Assembly (NCBI GenBank): GCA_005239945.1
Contig: SBAY01000288.1
Location: 1 to 5,222, forward strand
DNA: 5,222 bases
Source of the DNA: Nitrospira sp.
GTDB lineage: Bacteria > UBA9089 > CG2-30-40-21 > SBAY01
Direction: 5' to 3'
Shown here: positions 5,217 to 5,222 of the stretch, piece after piece
Numbering within the stretch: position 1 is the first letter of the stretch
How the letters are laid out: the number at the start of each line of letters is the position of its first letter
Notes under the pieces: model-generated
Seen by the model: the letters and a program-made list of their open reading frames with translations, nothing else
Told to the model about the DNA's origin: nothing
Databases searched by the model: none
Translations under genes and position numbers: made by a program

Positions 5217-5222
5217 TAATAA

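Noticed and set aside
4926..5219. Plus-strand open frame over the dapB 5' end and leader
   Set aside because: It is antisense to the Rossmann region of dapB and translates the leader repeats as a Thr/Asn-Leu-rich tail; no independent coding evidence.
5156..5222. Lysine riboswitch upstream of dapB
   Set aside because: A lysine (L-box) riboswitch is about 170 nt or longer; only 67 nt of leader is visible and it shows just a small repeat-derived hairpin.

Overview
This AT-rich bacterial window carries five genes, all complete and all on the minus strand, so transcription runs from high to low coordinates: dapB, dapL, a membrane sensor histidine kinase, a stand-alone response regulator receiver, and a CooC-type nickel-insertion ATPase. 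No RNA gene, insertion sequence, transposase or CRISPR array is visible.

Right part (about 3155-5222): dapB (dihydrodipicolinate reductase) and dapL (LL-diaminopimelate aminotransferase) are separated by 18 nt, and the dapL ribosome binding site sits directly after the dapB stop. Together they turn the dapA product into LL-diaminopimelate by the short aminotransferase route to lysine and peptidoglycan. A TATAAT box and a small hairpin next to the ribosome binding site lie upstream of dapB. dapL starts with TTG.

Left part (about 1-3075): after a 129-bp gap holding a good sigma-70-type promoter (TTGCAT, 17-bp spacer, TATACT with an extended -10 TG), a histidine kinase (about six membrane segments, PAS, HisKA, HATPase) is followed by a receiver-only regulator with no output domain, then a CooC/AcsF-like P-loop ATPase with the Cys-X-Cys metal site. 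This looks like one transcription unit. CooC proteins load nickel into carbon monoxide dehydrogenase (CODH), so the window points to an anaerobe with a CODH, possibly with Wood-Ljungdahl carbon metabolism. The kinase carries a degenerate version of the RegB-type GGxxNPF quinone-site heptad, which suggests (inference only) redox or quinone sensing. The unit ends in a long nested hairpin at 52-109, with a perfect 22-bp palindrome beyond it at 1-22.

The organism cannot be named from this sequence. DapL plus CooC, strong AGGAGG-type ribosome binding sites and AT-rich codon use fit an anaerobic bacterium such as a clostridial or uncultured candidate-phylum lineage. The least ordinary features are the intergenic gaps: several carry short degenerate tandem repeats of 8-9 bp period, often also palindromic, and the gap before cooC has two crossing inverted repeats that could form a pseudoknot.
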